In this document: positions 5,781-8,928 of the stretch, one piece after another | Numbering within the stretch: position 1 is the first letter of the stretch | Layout: every line of letters starts with the position of its first letter | Assembly (NCBI GenBank): GCA_020726205.1 | Contig: DYTA01000039.1 | Location: forward strand, 1 to 8,928 | Source: Nitrosospira multiformis | GTDB lineage: Bacteria > Pseudomonadota > Gammaproteobacteria > Burkholderiales > UBA11063 | Reading direction: 5' to 3' | Length of the DNA stretch: 8,928 bases | Notes under the pieces: generated by a model | Databases searched by the model: none | What the model saw: the letters and a program-made list of their open reading frames with translations, nothing else | What the model was told of the DNA's origin: nothing | Program-made: the position numbers and the translations under genes

Positions 5781-6533
5781 ATGGCGAAAATTGCATTAGT
5801 AACTGGTGGTTTAGGTGGCTTAGGAACAGCAATGTGTAAATCTTTGGCACAAGCTGGTCACAAAGTAATAACAACTTATTATACAGATGGTAGTGATAAA
5901 TTTGCTGAAGAAGCTGTAGCTTGGGAAGCTAAAATGAAAGCAGAAGGATTTGAATTTAAAGCATATCCTTGTGATGTAGCTAGTTATGAATCTTGCGAAG
6001 CTGCTGCGTCTCTAATTAAAGCAGACTTTGGCTCTGTTGATATTCTAGTGAATAATGCTGGAATTACTCGAGACTCAATGTTTAAAAAAATGGGTAAAGA
6101 TAAATGGGATGCTGTGATTAGCACTAATTTGAGCAGTGCTTTTTATCTAACCAAACAATTCTTAGATGATATGGTTGAAAAAGGTTGGGGACGTGTAATT
6201 AATATTGCATCAATCAATGGTCAAAAAGGACAAGCTGGACAGACTAACTATTCTGCAGCCAAAGCAGGTTTACATGGTTTTACAATGGCTTTAGCACAAG
6301 AAGTATGTAAAAAAGGTGTAACTGTAAACACAATCGCACCGGGATACGCTGCAACTGATATGGTTATGGCAATTGCAGAAGAAATTCGTAATAAAATTAT
6401 TGCAGGTATTCCAATGGGTCGTTTAGCACAACCAGAGGAAATTGCTGGTGCTGTAGTATATTTAGCTTCTGATGTGGCTGGATTTATGACTGGCGCTCAA
6501 TTAGCAATTAATGGTGGTCAACACATGATGTAG
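5781..6533 (+). CDS. phaB: Acetoacetyl-CoA reductase PhaB
   Basis: An NADPH-dependent short-chain dehydrogenase that reduces acetoacetyl-CoA to (R)-3-hydroxybutyryl-CoA, the second step of polyhydroxybutyrate synthesis, in the cytoplasm. The cofactor motif TGGLGGLG lies at residues 8-15 and NNAG at 91-94. The catalytic residues are Ser144, Tyr157 and Lys161 (NYSAAKAG). PhaB is favoured over its relative FabG by the segments GWGRVINIASINGQKGQ, QTNYSAAKAGLHGFTMALAQE and the terminal NGGQHM, all close to the Cupriavidus enzyme. The 250-residue length is typical. A strong ribosome binding site, AAAGGAG at 5768-5774, lies 6 bases before the ATG. No phaA or phaC is adjacent, so the rest of the pathway must be elsewhere if PHB is made. 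A clear terminator follows. Confidence 0.93.
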   Translation: MAKIALVTGGLGGLGTAMCKSLAQAGHKVITTYYTDGSDKFAEEAVAWEAKMKAEGFEFKAYPCDVASYESCEAAASLIKADFGSVDILVNNAGITRDSMFKKMGKDKWDAVISTNLSSAFYLTKQFLDDMVEKGWGRVINIASINGQKGQAGQTNYSAAKAGLHGFTMALAQEVCKKGVTVNTIAPGYAATDMVMAIAEEIRNKIIAGIPMGRLAQPEEIAGAVVYLASDVAGFMTGAQLAINGGQHMM

Positions 6534-6547
6534 TCTAGATACATTAA

Positions 6548-6590
6548 AAATGTAAATTGGTAGAGTTTTAAACTCTACCAATTTACATTT
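6548..6590. terminator. Bidirectional intrinsic terminator between phaB and recN
   Basis: A perfect 21-bp inverted repeat (6548-6568 and 6570-6590 around T6569; the real loop will be a few bases larger) with GGTAGAG/CTCTACC at its core. On the plus strand it is followed by ATATTTTT; on the minus strand the A-run at 6546-6550 supplies a T-run. The right arm overlaps the recN stop codon (6591-6589) by two bases. It ends transcription of both convergent genes. Confidence 0.9.
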
Positions 6591-8244
6591 ATATTTTTAA
6601 CATTTCTTTAGCATGGATTAATGTAGTTTCTGTTATATTTAATCCACCTAACATTCGAGCAATTTCATTAATTCTGTTACCATGATTAATATAATTAATT
6701 TGGGACTGAGTACGACCATTGTTAACTTGTTTGCTAACATGCAAATGTAAATCTCCACAGCATGCCGTCTGTGGTTGATGAGTAATACAAATAACTTGTT
6801 TAGATTGTCCTAATTCTTTTAATAATGTACCAACTACTTCAGCTACTCCACCACCAATACCAACATCAATTTCATCAAACACAATAACCTCAGGTGGATT
6901 ATTAATACTTAACGTAACATATAATGCTAATGCTACACGTGATAATTCACCACCTGAAGCAACTTTAGCCAAAGGTTGTAATGCCATGCCCTGATTAAAA
7001 CAAACTTTATATTGAATAATGTCATTACCAACAACACTCCAACTTGTATTGGTTTGCACATTTACTTCAAATTGTCCAGTAATTGCTAATTTATGTAACA
7101 AACTAGTTACTTTATAACTTAACTCGCTAGCTATTTGATTACGTTTCACTGAAATTAAATCTGCTAGTTTTAAATAGTCCGCTTTAGCAGTTTCTAATTC
7201 CTCAGCAAGTACTTCCAGATTAGTATCTTGTACCAATGTCAATAACTCATCTTGCCATAATTTTAATCTAGGTAAAATTTCTTCTGGTTGAATACGATAT
7301 TTTCGAGCCAAAGTATATATCTCATCAATTCGTGCATCAACCATTGCTAATTGTTCGGGATCCTGTTCGATTTTATGAACAATCATCTGTAGTTCATGTT
7401 CTAACTCACCTAATTCTGCTTCTATACTATTAGTTAATTGTTCAATTTGCATATAATTTGGTAAGTAGTCTCCAACTTTGCTCAGTCTAGCACATAAAGT
7501 TGCTGATAAATCACTCATCGAACCTTGATCACCATTAACTAAATTAAGCGCAAAATCTAACTCTTGTAATATTAAACTAGCATTAGCTAATGTTTTTTGT
7601 CTGATTTGTAATTCTTCCCATTCATCTACCTGCAAATTTAACTTAATAATATCTTGGATTTTATCTGTTAGAACTTCTTGTTTTAATAGCAAATCTTGAC
7701 TAAACTCCCGAGCTGAATTTAATTTTGAAATTAGAGAATTAACTTTGCGATATTTATCACCAATATCACTTACTAAGTATGTAATGCCTGCAAACTCATC
7801 TAATAAAGCACGTTGATTGTCTGACTTCAATAGTGCTATCGATGCATGTTGAGTATGAATATCTAACAACATTTCACCAAGCTCTTTTAAAACACCAAGT
7901 GTCACAGGTAAACTATTTATATATGCTTTTGAACGACCATTACTATCAATAATTCGACGACAAATTATAGTATTTTCCTCACAGCTATCTAAAAATTCTT
8001 TCTCTTGTAACCACATCAAAATCGTTTGGTTATCAACCTCAAAGGTTGCAGTAAATGATGCTTGGTTTTGTCCACAGCGAATAATATCTGAATTAACTTT
8101 TGCACCAAAAATAATCATTAATGCATCAATAGTAATTGATTTTCCACTACCAGTTTCACCAGTTATAACCGTCAAACCATTAAAAAAGTCTAATTCCAAC
8201 TCATCAATTAATAAAAAATCTTTAATTTGTAAATTAATTAACAT
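6589..8244 (-). CDS. recN: DNA repair protein RecN
   Basis: An SMC-like ATPase that acts early in recombinational repair of double-strand breaks, binding DNA ends and holding molecules together. The 551 residues match the family (553 in E. coli). The N-terminal ATPase half has Walker A GETGSGKS at 29-36. The central region (about 155-370) is Leu/Glu/Gln-rich and predicted to form the short coiled coil. The C-terminal half has the ABC signature ASGGELSRVALAL from 429, Walker B VIVFDE (to Glu458), the D-loop IDVGIGG and ITHQPQ at 487-492. The start is supported by the family N-terminus (MLINLQIKDFLLID) and by AGGG about 8 bases upstream. It lies 21 bases after nadK and is probably cotranscribed with it. 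Any LexA control would act from a promoter outside the window. Confidence 0.97.
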   Translation of the reverse strand: MLINLQIKDFLLIDELELDFFNGLTVITGETGSGKSITIDALMIIFGAKVNSDIIRCGQNQASFTATFEVDNQTILMWLQEKEFLDSCEENTIICRRIIDSNGRSKAYINSLPVTLGVLKELGEMLLDIHTQHASIALLKSDNQRALLDEFAGITYLVSDIGDKYRKVNSLISKLNSAREFSQDLLLKQEVLTDKIQDIIKLNLQVDEWEELQIRQKTLANASLILQELDFALNLVNGDQGSMSDLSATLCARLSKVGDYLPNYMQIEQLTNSIEAELGELEHELQMIVHKIEQDPEQLAMVDARIDEIYTLARKYRIQPEEILPRLKLWQDELLTLVQDTNLEVLAEELETAKADYLKLADLISVKRNQIASELSYKVTSLLHKLAITGQFEVNVQTNTSWSVVGNDIIQYKVCFNQGMALQPLAKVASGGELSRVALALYVTLSINNPPEVIVFDEIDVGIGGGVAEVVGTLLKELGQSKQVICITHQPQTACCGDLHLHVSKQVNNGRTQSQINYINHGNRINEIARMLGGLNITETTLIHAKEMLKI

Positions 8245-8265
8245 TATCTTTACCCTACTATAAAT

Positions 8266-8928
8266 CTATGAAACACGTTTTGACCAATCTAATTTTGTGC
8301 GTAATGTATGATAATAATTATACTGCAAAGGGTGAAGCAACCGTAATTGATACTCCGCTTTATTAATAATAATTTTATCACCATAGTGTAAATTATAAAA
8401 CTGTTGCCCATCATAATGTAAAATTGTCGTATTATTAGTATTAATCGTTAACTCAATTATAACTTCATCACTTATTACAATTGGACGATTTGACATCGAT
8501 TGTGGACAAATCGGAACAATTGAAAAAACTTGTGAATGAGGATGAAGAATTGGTCCACCAGCGGATAATGAATAGGCGGTCGAACCTGTTGGAGTCGCAA
8601 AAATCACCCCATCAGATTTTTGCACATGAACAAATTCGTTATTAATACTCATTTCAAATTCAATCATATTCCCAATTGATCCACGAGATAAAACAATATC
8701 ATTAAGAGCCAAAGACTTGTAAACAGACACACCATTACGAATAACTTGTGCAGATAATAAAGTTCTAGTTTCTTCAATGTATTTATGTTCTAATAACATT
8801 TCAGAAATAATTGGTGCCATACTACTTGCAGAAATATCAGTCATGAATCCTAAGGTACCTTGATTAATACCAATAATTGGAATATTATGGTTAACTATTT
8901 CACGCCCAACTGAGAGCATTGTTCCATC
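8266..8928 (-). CDS. nadK: NAD kinase NadK (5' end beyond window)
   Basis: Phosphorylates NAD to NADP using ATP or polyphosphate in the cytoplasm. About 221 C-terminal residues are present. The visible N-terminal edge reads DGTMLSVGRE, so the window cuts inside the conserved GGDGT motif. Reading starts at its Asp (codon 8928-8926), and perhaps 70 residues are missing upstream. Other landmarks are GINQGTLGFMTDI, the LNDIVLSRG segment (commonly NE in the family, here ND), and SDGVIFATPTGSTAYSLSAGGPILHP, which forms much of the NAD-binding site. The gene ends with TAG at 8268-8266, 21 bases before the recN ATG, consistent with a nadK-recN operon as in many proteobacteria. The internal ATG at 8919 is not the real start. 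Confidence 0.96.
   Translation of the reverse strand, partial: DGTMLSVGREIVNHNIPIIGINQGTLGFMTDISASSMAPIISEMLLEHKYIEETRTLLSAQVIRNGVSVYKSLALNDIVLSRGSIGNMIEFEMSINNEFVHVQKSDGVIFATPTGSTAYSLSAGGPILHPHSQVFSIVPICPQSMSNRPIVISDEVIIELTINTNNTTILHYDGQQFYNLHYGDKIIINKAEYQLRLLHPLQYNYYHTLRTKLDWSKRVS

Overview
This 8.9 kb window is AT-rich chromosomal DNA (roughly one-third G+C by eye) from a Gram-negative proteobacterium. LpxH (lipid A synthesis), an ElyC/YdcF-type envelope protein, GreA, RecN and a typical PHB-cycle acetoacetyl-CoA reductase (PhaB ending in NGGQHM) together suggest a low-GC betaproteobacterium, possibly near the Neisseriales. That placement is an inference from protein style; no rRNA gene is present. 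I see no phage, transposon, CRISPR array, tRNA or rRNA, and the gene content is mostly core housekeeping.

Layout. Positions 1-2246 (minus strand) hold a tight three-gene cluster, transcribed right to left: a peptide deformylase paralogue, an acyltransferase-3 membrane protein, and a membrane-anchored coiled-coil protein that runs off the left edge. The last two genes overlap by 11 bases. The acyltransferase reading frame continues upstream of its first ATG through a conserved N-terminal signature but has no standard start codon. It therefore either starts at a rare ATT or carries a one-base frameshift. Divergent from this cluster is lpxH (2368-3084, plus).

Positions 3085-3667 hold a small, apparently highly expressed gene for an exported Ala/Lys/His-rich protein resembling acid-shock protein Asr. 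It has its own extended -10 promoter, a structured leader and a strong intrinsic terminator. A roughly 175-base structured leader region follows, leading into greA (3668-4147). Next come a MarC-family membrane protein (4283-4927, plus) and, convergent with it, a YdcF/ElyC-like DUF218 protein (4941-5705, minus).

phaB (5781-6533, plus) has a strong ribosome binding site and converges on recN (6589-8244, minus); the two share a 21-bp bidirectional terminator that overlaps the recN stop. recN lies 21 bases downstream of nadK (8266 to the right edge, 5' end missing), an arrangement widespread in proteobacteria.

No obviously new multi-gene system is visible. The points most worth checking are the acyltransferase start, the unknown coiled-coil partner, the small basic exported protein with its unusual codon use, and the inverted repeats ahead of greA.
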